Positions 7,293 through 14,590 of a DNA stretch of 14,599 bases are shown in pieces. The notes under the pieces were generated by a model that saw nothing but the letters and a program-made list of their open reading frames with translations, did no database searches and was not told where the DNA came from. Within the stretch, counting starts at the first letter, position 1, and the number at the start of each line of letters is the position of its first letter. This stretch comes from RGIG3009 sp045578425 (lineage in GTDB: Bacteria; Bacillota; Clostridia; Oscillospirales; Acutalibacteraceae): NCBI GenBank assembly GCA_045578425.1, contig JAZNKF010000043.1, forward strand, positions 1 through 14,599, in the 5' to 3' direction. The position numbers and the translations under genes are program-made.

Positions 7293-8195
7293 ATGTACGA
7301 TATAATCATTGTCGGCGGCGGCCCTGCGGGGCTGACCGCCGCCCTCTATGCTCGCCGCGCCAACAAAACAGCATTGGTGATTGAAAAAGCTACGTTTGGC
7401 GGTCAAATCACCTTTTCCCCCAAAGTGGAAAATTTGCTCGGGTTTTTGAGCGTGACCGGTAACGAGTTTGCCGAAAAGTTGGTGGAACAAGTGGTCGAGC
7501 AAGGCGCCGAATTTGAATTTGGCGAAGTGCTTTCGATCACCGACGGTGACGTCAAAACCGTGGTGACCGACAGCGGCAGTTTTGAAGCTAAAACCGTCAT
7601 TATTGCCACAGGTGCCAAACACCGTTTGCTGGGTTTGCCCAAAGAACAAGAATTTATTGGCAGTGGCATTTCGTTTTGCGCTGTGTGCGACGGAGCTTTC
7701 TTCAAAGACCAAACGGTCGGCGTTGTCGGCGGCGGTAACTCCGCCTTGCAAGAAGCCTTGCAACTTGCCGAACTTTGCAAAAAGGTATACGTTATCCAAA
7801 ACCTGGATTTTCTTACCGGCGAAGGGAAGTTATGCGAGCAAGTAAACGCCAAAGATAATATTGAGGTGATTTTGGGCACCACCGTTTCTGCTTTGCTGGG
7901 TGATGACACTTTTGCCGGTGTAACTTTGTGCAAAACCGCCGACAATTCCACCAAGGATTTGGTGTTGGACGGCTTGTTTGTCGCTATTGGGTTAATCCCG
8001 CAAAACGAAGCGTTTGCGAACGTTCTTACCTTGGACGAACGCGGCTATGCCGCTTACAGTGAGGACTGCACCACCGAAAACAAAGGTGTTTTTGTTGCCG
8101 GGGACTGCCGTCAAAAGGACATTCGCCAAGTAGCTACCGCTGCTGCCGACGGTGCGATTGCCGCACTTGCCGCTTGTCGATATTTGGACAATTAA
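7293..8195 (+). CDS. trxB: Thioredoxin-reductase-like flavoprotein without HRRxxxR motif
   Basis: A 300-residue flavoprotein of the low-molecular-weight thioredoxin reductase family. Seen: FAD-binding GGGPAGLTAAL (8-18), redox-active CAVC (129-132) followed by DGAFF, a second dinucleotide fold GVVGGGNSAL (143-152), and the C-terminal FAD motif FVAGDCRQKDIRQVATAAADG. The segment aligning with the NADPH 2'-phosphate-binding HRRxxxR of E. coli TrxB reads QNLDFLT (169-175): all three basic residues are absent. Related pyridine-nucleotide-independent enzymes exist, such as the ferredoxin-dependent flavin thioredoxin reductase of Clostridium, so the donor may be ferredoxin or NADH. It starts 12 bases after nrdD with AGGTGA as ribosome site, is the last gene of the operon, and probably reduces the CPNC domain fused to NrdD. 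The symbol marks family, not proven NADPH use. Confidence 0.88.
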   Translation: MYDIIIVGGGPAGLTAALYARRANKTALVIEKATFGGQITFSPKVENLLGFLSVTGNEFAEKLVEQVVEQGAEFEFGEVLSITDGDVKTVVTDSGSFEAKTVIIATGAKHRLLGLPKEQEFIGSGISFCAVCDGAFFKDQTVGVVGGGNSALQEALQLAELCKKVYVIQNLDFLTGEGKLCEQVNAKDNIEVILGTTVSALLGDDTFAGVTLCKTADNSTKDLVLDGLFVAIGLIPQNEAFANVLTLDERGYAAYSEDCTTENKGVFVAGDCRQKDIRQVATAAADGAIAALAACRYLDN

Positions 8196-8200
8196 AAATG

Positions 8201-8241
8201 AAAAAGCACGGGCACGTTCAACGAACGTGCCCGTGCTTTTT
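8201..8241. terminator. Bidirectional terminator after the nrd operon
   Basis: A 19-bp perfect stem (8201-8219 with 8223-8241) with a three-base loop AAC. The GC core GCACGGGCACGTTC is flanked by five A and five T, so both strands end in a U-tract. It serves the nrdG-nrdD-trxB operon on the plus strand and, on the minus strand, the TPR-DUF4037 operon, whose stop codon (8240-8242) overlaps the stem edge. Confidence 0.95.
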
Positions 8242-9178
8242 ATACACCATCCATAATATGTCGGTTGCGCAGATTGGGGTCGGCGATGCCGTTTGCAATC
8301 GCATACGCTTGTCGTTCTAAATCCTCGCTACTACTGTTTGTGAGTCCTTGGCGGTGATATTCCGCCACAAACATGGCGGATATTTCTTCCATGCTTTCCC
8401 GCTTTGCTTTCACTTCCGTTTCGTTATTAGAAAGTTCGGTCAGCGCCACCAACGAAGATTCCAGCGACGATAGCAATGGCAAGTCACGCATGCCGTGGTA
8501 TGCCCATTTGTAGAACGGCTCGTATCGGTTATTCAACAAATACACCGTGGAAATAGCGTGCTTGGCAAATTCAAACACCGCCAACTGCGCGGCACCATTT
8601 TCACCGCGCGCAATACATCGGGCATAGTTATACAGCCCCGCTTGCGCCATCAGCACGGCATGTCCCGCCAACTTTTTGCGGCGAATATCCTCGGGGTAAC
8701 CTTTGAGCAATTCTTGCCGTACGGCGGAAAACTGCCCCAAATCATCGCGAAACACCTCGCCGTTACATGCGCAAAGCAACGACGATGACGGCGTATATAA
8801 CCAACGGTCATACGTATCCGGTGCGTTCGCTGCTCCTAAAAAACGATGGTAAAAAGCATCAATACGCATCACACCGTGTCGGCTACCGCCGACGGGTGCC
8901 AACGTTTGGCGAGAATATCCGCCGAATTCTTTTGGGAGTTGACGGTAAGCGCGTGCCAGTTCCATACCGTATTGCCGTTCGTCTTCCTCGGTAAGCCACA
9001 AGCAAAATGCCGGCTCAAAATCGTGGTCGGTTGACAATTCATCATCAAAACCCAAACACTCCGAACCTTCCCCTGCAAGCCCTACCGCAATGCGGTGTGC
9101 CAACTGCGGGAAACAGCTTTCTATCATGTCTTTGCCGTATGCCAAATAGAATTGTTTAGAAAGTAGGAGTCCCTTCAT
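8240..9178 (-). CDS. DUF4037 nucleotidyltransferase-like protein
   Basis: A 312-residue protein recognised as DUF4037. Near the N-terminus it has the minimal nucleotidyltransferase pattern: G36-E-G-S39 followed by D51-H-D53 in the stretch GFDDELSTDHDFEPAF, where the two aspartates would hold the metal ions. The rest is mostly helical and holds SRHGVMRIDAFY and WLYTPSSSLL. DUF4037 proteins belong to the polymerase-beta-like nucleotidyltransferase fold, but substrate and biological role are unknown. I start at ATG 9178 (MKGLLLSKQFYLAYG, the family N-terminus); an in-frame ATG at 9271 would add 31 basic residues lying inside the TPR gene. The start overlaps the upstream TPR gene by 23 bases and has only a weak AAAGGG site, so translation is probably coupled to that gene. 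Confidence 0.85.
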   Translation of the reverse strand: MKGLLLSKQFYLAYGKDMIESCFPQLAHRIAVGLAGEGSECLGFDDELSTDHDFEPAFCLWLTEEDERQYGMELARAYRQLPKEFGGYSRQTLAPVGGSRHGVMRIDAFYHRFLGAANAPDTYDRWLYTPSSSLLCACNGEVFRDDLGQFSAVRQELLKGYPEDIRRKKLAGHAVLMAQAGLYNYARCIARGENGAAQLAVFEFAKHAISTVYLLNNRYEPFYKWAYHGMRDLPLLSSLESSLVALTELSNNETEVKAKRESMEEISAMFVAEYHRQGLTNSSSEDLERQAYAIANGIADPNLRNRHIMDGV

Positions 9179-9968
9179 AAATGCGTTTTGCCCTTTCTTG
9201 TAATTCCTGCGCCGTAACAAAAAAGCCGAAATAATCAAACGACGGCGCGCATTTGCTGCACACAAACGCATAATACGCGTTTTGTTCCATGTAAGGATGG
9301 TTTAAGATATCCTCAGCTTTTTGCAAACATTCCGCAATCTTTTGTTCGCTATCATCCAGCCAAACTTCGTACAAGTGTGCCATATTCACATACGTTACCG
9401 CTCTGTCGGGTTGCCCTTCATCTACCACCGCTAACGCGCGATGGTAACAAGCTTCGGCTTCTTTGTAGCGTTTTACGTCTACCAAAGCAAGTGCTTTGTT
9501 GTTATAAAATCCGCCAAAGCGGTTGTCGTCTGCGGGAAGTTTTTCGGTATATATCTTCTGCGTTTTTTCATAAAGCGGCAAAGCTTGCTCGGCTTGTCCA
9601 AACGCTTTCATGGTGGTGGCGGCATTAAGAATCACCGTTGCTCCCGACACTTCGTTTTCTTGCTGTAATATCGAAAGCAATTCCAAACTGCGCGAAACCG
9701 CGCGTAAGCCTTTTTCACTATCCCCTACTTTTCGATAATATCCCAGCAACTCATTGACCACCGATAATTCACCCGAAAGGTCTCCTAAAGCCACGGCTTC
9801 TTGTTCCCAATATTCCAGCAGTCTGCCGGCAGCATCCATATCGTTGATAGCAAAACATTCCTCTAATTTTTCAATCACGCGCGAAACAGGAATAGTCGAT
9901 GCCGCTGCGCGACGTCCGCAGTCGGCGCAACCAAGCTGTATGGTGGTTTTCTCAAATAGATTGTTCAT
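9156..9968 (-). CDS. Tetratricopeptide repeat protein with terminal CxxC pairs
   Basis: A 270-residue helical-repeat protein. From about residue 28 it consists of TPR-like helix pairs: AIND-MDAAGRLLEYWEQ, KVGDSEKGLRAVSRSLELL, AFGQAEQALPLYEKTQKIY, DVKRYKEAEACYHRALAVV. Two CxxC pairs frame the protein: C14/C17 in LGCADCGRR and C237/C240 in FVCSKCAPSFDYFGFF, which could together hold one zinc ion. TPR scaffolds bind other proteins; the natural partner is the DUF4037 enzyme encoded immediately downstream with a 23-base overlap, and elsewhere I recall the two regions occurring as one long protein. Start at ATG 9968 is supported by AAGGAG seven bases upstream; an in-frame ATG at 10016 has no such site and would run through the divergent mntP promoter. 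No convincing promoter of its own is visible. Confidence 0.82.
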   Translation of the reverse strand: MNNLFEKTTIQLGCADCGRRAAASTIPVSRVIEKLEECFAINDMDAAGRLLEYWEQEAVALGDLSGELSVVNELLGYYRKVGDSEKGLRAVSRSLELLSILQQENEVSGATVILNAATTMKAFGQAEQALPLYEKTQKIYTEKLPADDNRFGGFYNNKALALVDVKRYKEAEACYHRALAVVDEGQPDRAVTYVNMAHLYEVWLDDSEQKIAECLQKAEDILNHPYMEQNAYYAFVCSKCAPSFDYFGFFVTAQELQERAKRIYEGTPTF

Positions 9969-9979
9969 AGAATATCTCC

Positions 9980-10008
9980 TTGTATTCTGTTTTCGTTTAT
10001 GGTATACT
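9980..10008 (+). promoter_or_regulatory. Promoter of mntP
   Basis: TTGTAT (9980-9985), 17 bp, then TATACT (10003-10008), preceded by TG plus one base (extended -10). The predicted start near 10015 leaves a leader of about 25 bases, too short for the Mn2+-sensing yybP-ykoY riboswitch that precedes many mntP genes. Confidence 0.75.
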
Positions 10009-10040
10009 GTCGACATTACGTGTTAAAAAGGAGCCACTTT

Positions 10041-10625
10041 ATGGATTGGTTAACCTTGCTGTTAGTTGCTGTCGGTTTATCCATGGACGCGTTTTCAGTG
10101 TCCGTCAGCAACGGTATTTTTATGAAACGTGTTACCCCGTCTTCCGCTTTTAAAGTGGCGGGGGCATTCGGATTGTTCCAAGGATTGATGCCAATTATCG
10201 GTTACCTGGTTGCCGGCCTATTTGCCGAAACCATTGTAGCGGTTGACCATTGGGTTGCTTTTGTTCTGCTTTGCTTCATCGGCGGAAAAATGCTGTGGGA
10301 AGTGTTGCATGAAACCGAAGAAGATACTCCCAAAGGTGACCCCACCCATTGGCGCACTTTGCTTGTGATGGCGGTTGCTACCAGCATTGATGCCATGGCG
10401 GTCGGCGTTACCATGGCGCTTGGTCGCACCGGCTTGTTGGCACCGTCGTGGGGCTTTTTGCTGTGCTCTGCCGTGATTGCCGCTATCACTTTTGTTTTTT
10501 GCTTGGGCGGCGTATACCTTGGTTGCCGCACGGGCAACTGCTTTGGCAAACGCGCTCAAATTGCGGGCGGTATCGTTCTTATCGGTATTGGTGTCAAAAT
10601 CCTGTTAGAACACCTTTTAGGCTAA
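10041..10625 (+). CDS. mntP: Manganese efflux pump MntP
   Basis: A 194-residue membrane protein with six hydrophobic segments arranged as two related three-helix halves, as in the MntP (DUF204) family. The key motif occurs once per half: GLSMDAFSVSVSNG with D16 and ATSIDAMAVGV with D117, matching D16 and D118 of E. coli MntP, both needed for Mn2+ export. The loop between halves is acidic (HETEEDTPKGDP). It should export Mn2+ across the cytoplasmic membrane. The start is ATG 10041 with AAAAAGGAG seven bases upstream; an in-frame ATG at 9999 lies in the -10 region and is rejected. It is divergent from the TPR gene and its last nine bases overlap the convergent aldo/keto reductase gene; no terminator is visible. 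Confidence 0.95.
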   Translation: MDWLTLLLVAVGLSMDAFSVSVSNGIFMKRVTPSSAFKVAGAFGLFQGLMPIIGYLVAGLFAETIVAVDHWVAFVLLCFIGGKMLWEVLHETEEDTPKGDPTHWRTLLVMAVATSIDAMAVGVTMALGRTGLLAPSWGFLLCSAVIAAITFVFCLGGVYLGCRTGNCFGKRAQIAGGIVLIGIGVKILLEHLLG

Positions 10626-11606
10626 AATTTCGTCGATACGGCGCAACTCTTCTCCCGTAAAGGGGGCGGCGTGCGCCGCTTTTATATTCTCTAAAATCTG
10701 TTCGGGACGGCTGGCACCAATCAGCGCAGAAGTCACCACTTTGTCCCGCAACACCCAGCTTAATGACAGTTGCGAAAGGGTTTGTCCGCGTTCGGCCGCC
10801 AAAGCGCCGAGCGCGGCTATTTTTTGTTGTTGGTCGGCGGTAATATTCTCGGGCTTTAAAAAGCGCGGGTCACGCCCTGCGCGGGAGTCTGCCGGAATTC
10901 CTTGTAAATATTTGCCTGTCAGCAACCCGCCCGCCAACGGCGAAAAACAAATGCAACCGACTTGTTCTTCACGCAGCGCATCGGTCAAGCCCTCTTCTAT
11001 CCAACGATTGAGCAACGAATAGCGTGGTTGGTGAATGAGGCAGGGCGTACCCAATTCTTTGAGAATAGCTACCGCTTTGCGGAACAAATCGGCAGGATAG
11101 TTGGAAAGCCCCACATAAAGCGCTTTGCCGGAACGGACAATGTGGTCGAGTGCGCCCATCGTTTCTTCCAATGGAGTGTTGGGGTCGGGACGGTGATGAT
11201 AAAAAATATCTACGTAATTAACGTTCATACGTTTGAGGCTTTGGTCTAAACTGGCAATCAAATATTTGCGGCTGCCATAGTCACCGTACGGACCCGACCA
11301 CATATGGTATCCCGCCTTGGTGGACAAAATCAATTCGTCACGGTAGGGTTTGAAGTCTTGCAAAAACAATTTACCGAAATTACGTTCCGCTTCCCCGGGA
11401 GGCGGACCGTAATTGTTCGCAATATCAAAATGAAAAATGCCGTTATCAAATGCCGTTCGCAGCATTTGCCGTTGTGTGTCAATGGGTGTGATTTCCCCAA
11501 AGTTATGCCACAGTCCCAAAGAAATCGCCGGCAAAACAACGCCGCTGTTTCCGCACCGACGGTATTCCATGTTTTCATATCGTTTTTCTGCCGCCGTGTA
11601 ACTCAT
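10617..11606 (-). CDS. yghZ: Aldo/keto reductase, YghZ/Gpr type
   Basis: A 329-residue NADPH-dependent aldo/keto reductase, very close by eye to E. coli YghZ (L-glyceraldehyde 3-phosphate reductase): shared runs include PAISLGLWHNFG, FDIANNYGPPPGEAE, YRDELILSTKAGY and GSRKYLIASLDQSLKRM. The catalytic tetrad is D61, Y66, K97 and H138 in DIFYHHRPDP. The C-terminal cofactor-binding sequence SALIGASRPEQILENIKA is present. It likely detoxifies L-GAP or methylglyoxal-like aldehydes in the cytoplasm. The start is ATG 11606 with GGGAG seven bases before it; the in-frame ATG at 11624 has no ribosome site. It is monocistronic, with a strong promoter and an operator-like palindrome upstream, and it overlaps mntP tail to tail by nine bases. 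Confidence 0.94.
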   Translation of the reverse strand: MSYTAAEKRYENMEYRRCGNSGVVLPAISLGLWHNFGEITPIDTQRQMLRTAFDNGIFHFDIANNYGPPPGEAERNFGKLFLQDFKPYRDELILSTKAGYHMWSGPYGDYGSRKYLIASLDQSLKRMNVNYVDIFYHHRPDPNTPLEETMGALDHIVRSGKALYVGLSNYPADLFRKAVAILKELGTPCLIHQPRYSLLNRWIEEGLTDALREEQVGCICFSPLAGGLLTGKYLQGIPADSRAGRDPRFLKPENITADQQQKIAALGALAAERGQTLSQLSLSWVLRDKVVTSALIGASRPEQILENIKAAHAAPFTGEELRRIDEILA

Positions 11607-11644
11607 TTCTCTTCTCCCTCTCATATAAAAATTCTGCTAATTAC

Positions 11645-11673
11645 ACTGTAATCAAAAACCGTCCGTTTGTCAA
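11645..11673 (-). promoter_or_regulatory. Sigma-70 promoter of the aldo/keto reductase gene
   Basis: On the minus strand a perfect TTGACA (11668-11673), 17 bp, then TACAGT (11645-11650). The predicted start near 11638 gives a leader of about 30 bases ahead of the ATG at 11606. Confidence 0.85.
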
Positions 11674-11675
11674 CC

Positions 11676-11691
11676 GATACCTATTGGTAAC
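11676..11691. promoter_or_regulatory. Operator-like palindrome upstream of -35
   Basis: GATACCTATTGGTAAC is a 16-bp inverted repeat (arms GATACC and GGTAAC, one mismatch in six) ending two bases upstream of the -35 box of the aldo/keto reductase promoter. The position suits an activator. The regulator is not identified. Confidence 0.35.
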
Positions 11692-11717
11692 CAAAATCTT
11701 ACTCAAAAAAACAGTAC

Positions 11718-11753
11718 AAAAAAGCCTTAGAATCCGTAGATCCCAAAGCTTTT
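11718..11753 (-). terminator. Terminator of the ABC-DUF1854 operon
   Basis: Read on the minus strand, a 15-bp stem (11739-11753 with 11720-11734) closes a TACG loop between C and G, a stable UNCG-type tetraloop, followed by a six-U tract. Three of the pairs are G-U, so the plus-strand transcript would have A-C mismatches there; the terminator is therefore effectively one-directional. It lies 27 bases after the DUF1854 stop codon. Confidence 0.9.
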
Positions 11754-11779
11754 GGTGGAGATAAGCGGCGTTGCACTCA

Positions 11780-12262
11780 TTATAACAACAGGCTATTCAA
11801 ACTTTTGCGGTCTAATGTGCGATAATCCGTAATCTCATAGCGGTTGTCGTTGGAATCCCGAATAAGAACACGGTAATCCGATAACGGTTTAACATGGTGT
11901 TGGCGGTTATGTATTTTGAAACGACAAACTCCACGGTCTGTTTGAGCCGTAATGTAAAAACCACCGGGTTTTCCTTCAAAATGAATAATCTTGGTGATAC
12001 GTGGAATCAAATACCGCTCTTTCAAGGCTTGTCTTACTGCCAGCGCACTTTCCGAGGATAGGGCATCCAAATCGCGGATTATGGCAACCTCTTGTCCTTC
12101 CTCATCAAGCAAGGTGATATATTGGTTCGGTTGTTCTGTGGGGAACAGGCAACGTGCTTCTACGTTTTCAAAGCAACTGCCGTTGTCTAATTGAACATCT
12201 AATCGAAAATCACCTTCGCGGCAAGTGATTTTTGCATCCTTCTCAATATAAATTCGTTGCAT
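11780..12262 (-). CDS. DUF1854 family protein, ABC-exporter partner
   Basis: A 160-residue protein recognised as DUF1854 from CLFPTEQPNQYITLLDEEGQEVAIIRDLDAL (motif residues about 38-70), the basic middle PRITKI, and the end RVLIRDSNDNRYEITDYRTLD. Proteins of this family occur next to a particular ABC exporter type; in Proteobacteria and others the pair has been annotated as cyanophycin-metabolism-associated, but no biochemical function is known. No signal peptide or membrane segment is seen, so it is probably cytoplasmic and may act on the transporter. It begins nine bases after the stop codon of the ABC gene, and its AAGGTG ribosome site overlaps that stop, indicating tight co-translation. 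No cyanophycin synthetase gene is in the window. Confidence 0.85.
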   Translation of the reverse strand: MQRIYIEKDAKITCREGDFRLDVQLDNGSCFENVEARCLFPTEQPNQYITLLDEEGQEVAIIRDLDALSSESALAVRQALKERYLIPRITKIIHFEGKPGGFYITAQTDRGVCRFKIHNRQHHVKPLSDYRVLIRDSNDNRYEITDYRTLDRKSLNSLLL

Positions 12263-12271
12263 ACTATCACC

Positions 12272-14506
12272 TTATTCCTCAAAATCGATAACGTCGCTTT
12301 TACTGCTGTTTTGTATCTCAATCAAGCGATAATATTTACCCTTTTGAGCCAACAATTCTTCGGGTGTTCCGCATTCAATAATGCGACCGCTTTCCACAAC
12401 CACGATTTTATTGGCCTTACGCAAGGTGGAAAGACGGTGAGCAATCATCAACGTGGTTCGCCCGTGAATGAGTCGTTCGATCGCTCCTTGAATCAGATGT
12501 TCGGTTTCGCTGTCCACCGAGGCAGTGGCTTCGTCAAACACCAACATCGACGGGTTTTTAAGCACAGCCCGCGCAATCGATAACCGCTGACGTTCGCCAC
12601 CGGACAACCCAGTGCCACGTTCCCCCAACACCGTGTCATATGCATCGGGAAGCCGCGCAATAAAGTCGTGCGCGTTGGCTATATCCGCCGCGTTGATCAC
12701 CGCTTCTACCGAAGCGTTCGGGTCTGAAAAGGCAATGTTTTTAAAAATGGTATCGTGGAACATCAGCGGTTCTTGTTGAACAAAACCAATGCGAGAACGG
12801 TAATATTCCAAGTCGATTTGGCGAATATCTTGTCCATCGATAAGAATTTCACCCTCGTAATTATCATAAAACCGCATCAGCAAATTAACAAGCGTGGTTT
12901 TTCCCGAACCCGTGGTTCCCACAATGCCCACAACATCCCCCGGTTCAATTACCAGGTTTACGTCATCCAGCGTTTTTTTGCTTTTGTCAAACGAAAACGT
13001 CACATGACGAAACTCAATACGGCCGGACAACGAGGCTTGACATTTGCCTTTTCCAAAATCATGTTCCGGCTCGGCATCCAAAATATCCAACAACCGTTCG
13101 GCAGACGTAAGAGCGCTTTGATAACTGTCTGATAAATTCGCAAAAAAGTTCACGGGATTGTAAAACATGGAGGCGTACGAAATAAACGAAACAAGCAAAC
13201 CAAGCGACGTGTTGTCGGGTGTATCAATCACCCATTGTCCGCCCAACCACCAAATAAGGAGTGAGCCACAAGTAATAAAAAAGGTGACCGTGTGGGGAAA
13301 GATACCCCCGGCAATGGCTGCATGGCGGTCCTCTTTAAGCCATGCGTTGTTATATTTTTCGAATTTGTCCACTGCGCGCTTTTCACCGGTGAATGATTTG
13401 ATAACACGAATACCCGGCAACGTATCGGATAAAAGTGAAGTAACCGCCGACCATTTCAACCACGTGCGTTGATAAACCGGCTTGATTTTTTTGCCAAAAA
13501 TGCGCGCGCCAATCACCACAAACGGCACCGGCAACAACGAAAGTACTGTCAACTTCCAGTTGAGGATAAGCATAATCACCATAATACCAACCATGGTGAA
13601 AAACTGAACAATAGCTTCTTGGAACATGCGCAAAGTGAAATTGTTGAGTGTTTGCGTATCCCCGCTGATACGGGCAAAAATGGAACCGGTGCTGGTTTTA
13701 TCGTGAAATGTCACCGGCAAATATTGTGCTTTGCGGTAAATATCGTTACGCATAGCAGTTAAAAAACGGTCGCCCGCTATTCTCATAAAAAATGAGCGAA
13801 AAGCACCGCTGACGTTTTGCAGAATGTATACTGCCAACAACAAAATCACCAATAGTAACAAGCCGTGCTTGTCTTTTTGCGGGATAACATCGTCCACCAA
13901 GGTTTTGGTAACATAAGGCGGCACCAATGCCATAACCGTGGTAACAGCTGAAAGAAACATGCAAAGTAACAGCATCCACTTTTGCGGTGCCATATAGCTC
14001 CACAAACGTTTAAGCAAGTGCGTTTTACTCATACAGTTGATGCACTCCGCACCGGGGCGAAGCAACATTCGCCCACACTTGGGACAGACTGCCCGTTCCT
14101 TGTCCAAAATAACAGCCACCGCACCAAGCGCCTGTGCAGCATCTTTGCCTTGAGCAACGGTTTCCAAATAGGCGGCCACCGCTTCCAGCAACGCCACCAC
14201 TGCAAAGGTGCACCGAAAAACACTGCGATGATTAATCCGCAGAACCGCATTGCCATACAGTCGACGCACTTTGGCACTGCTCACCTCAGATAACGGCAAA
14301 GAAAAGACCTCATCGGCCGCCCCCTCAGCCACGCAAAGCACACGGCGGTCGGTAATGACCAGCGCCGTGTCACCAAAAGTTGCGTCTGTAAGAAGGTCGC
14401 CAACGAGGATAATGTGTGCCGTTTCATCTGCCAAAGCAAGATTTTCCAAACAAGTTTGCAAGGTTTTCGGGATCGTTTTGTTGATAAGCGTATTATCAAG
14501 TATCAT
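12272..14506 (-). CDS. ABC exporter (fused TMD-NBD) with N-terminal PH-like and zinc-ribbon regions
   Basis: A 744-residue half-transporter expected to work as a dimer. The first ~135 residues are soluble, mainly beta in character (HIILVGDLLTDATFGDTALVITDRRVLCV), resembling a bacterial PH-like domain. A zinc ribbon follows: C141-P-K-C144 and C155-I-N-C158. Six membrane helices fill about 165-460. The nucleotide-binding domain has Walker A GTTGSGKTT (530-538), Q-loop FVQQEPLMF, signature LSGGE (634-638), Walker B SMLVFDE with D658 and catalytic E659, D-loop SVD and switch H690. Ordinary MsbA-type exporters of ~580 residues lack the first 160 residues. The start is ATG 14506; a stop lies two codons upstream, so no extension is possible, though the ribosome site is weak. 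Substrate unknown; the DUF1854 protein is its operon partner. Confidence 0.92.
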   Translation of the reverse strand: MILDNTLINKTIPKTLQTCLENLALADETAHIILVGDLLTDATFGDTALVITDRRVLCVAEGAADEVFSLPLSEVSSAKVRRLYGNAVLRINHRSVFRCTFAVVALLEAVAAYLETVAQGKDAAQALGAVAVILDKERAVCPKCGRMLLRPGAECINCMSKTHLLKRLWSYMAPQKWMLLLCMFLSAVTTVMALVPPYVTKTLVDDVIPQKDKHGLLLLVILLLAVYILQNVSGAFRSFFMRIAGDRFLTAMRNDIYRKAQYLPVTFHDKTSTGSIFARISGDTQTLNNFTLRMFQEAIVQFFTMVGIMVIMLILNWKLTVLSLLPVPFVVIGARIFGKKIKPVYQRTWLKWSAVTSLLSDTLPGIRVIKSFTGEKRAVDKFEKYNNAWLKEDRHAAIAGGIFPHTVTFFITCGSLLIWWLGGQWVIDTPDNTSLGLLVSFISYASMFYNPVNFFANLSDSYQSALTSAERLLDILDAEPEHDFGKGKCQASLSGRIEFRHVTFSFDKSKKTLDDVNLVIEPGDVVGIVGTTGSGKTTLVNLLMRFYDNYEGEILIDGQDIRQIDLEYYRSRIGFVQQEPLMFHDTIFKNIAFSDPNASVEAVINAADIANAHDFIARLPDAYDTVLGERGTGLSGGERQRLSIARAVLKNPSMLVFDEATASVDSETEHLIQGAIERLIHGRTTLMIAHRLSTLRKANKIVVVESGRIIECGTPEELLAQKGKYYRLIEIQNSSKSDVIDFEE

Positions 14507-14561
14507 AACTCAAATCACGCCTTTCCAAGTGCGAAACAGGGTGGATAATTTTGACAAAGTT

Positions 14562-14590
14562 GTTATAGCATATAGAAAAGCAAAAATCAA
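14562..14590 (-). promoter_or_regulatory. Promoter of the ABC-DUF1854 operon
   Basis: On the minus strand TTGATT (14585-14590), 17 bp, then TATAAC (14562-14567) preceded by TG plus one base. The predicted start near 14555 leaves a leader of about 50 bases, in which GGAAAGG (13 bases before the ATG) is the only purine-rich ribosome-site candidate. Confidence 0.8.

Noticed and set aside
9179..9271. 31-residue N-terminal extension of the DUF4037 protein
   Set aside because: It lies within the TPR gene, is Arg-rich, and the family N-terminus MKGLLLSKQFY starts at 9178.
9999..10040. 14-residue N-terminal extension of MntP, or a Mn2+ riboswitch before mntP
   Set aside because: The upstream ATG overlaps the -10 box, and only about 25 bases separate the predicted start site from the gene, far too few for a yybP-ykoY riboswitch.
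14551..14576. TTGACA on the plus strand as a divergent promoter at the right edge
   Set aside because: The nearest -10-like hexamer (TATAGA, 14571-14576) is only 14 bp away and no gene follows within the window.
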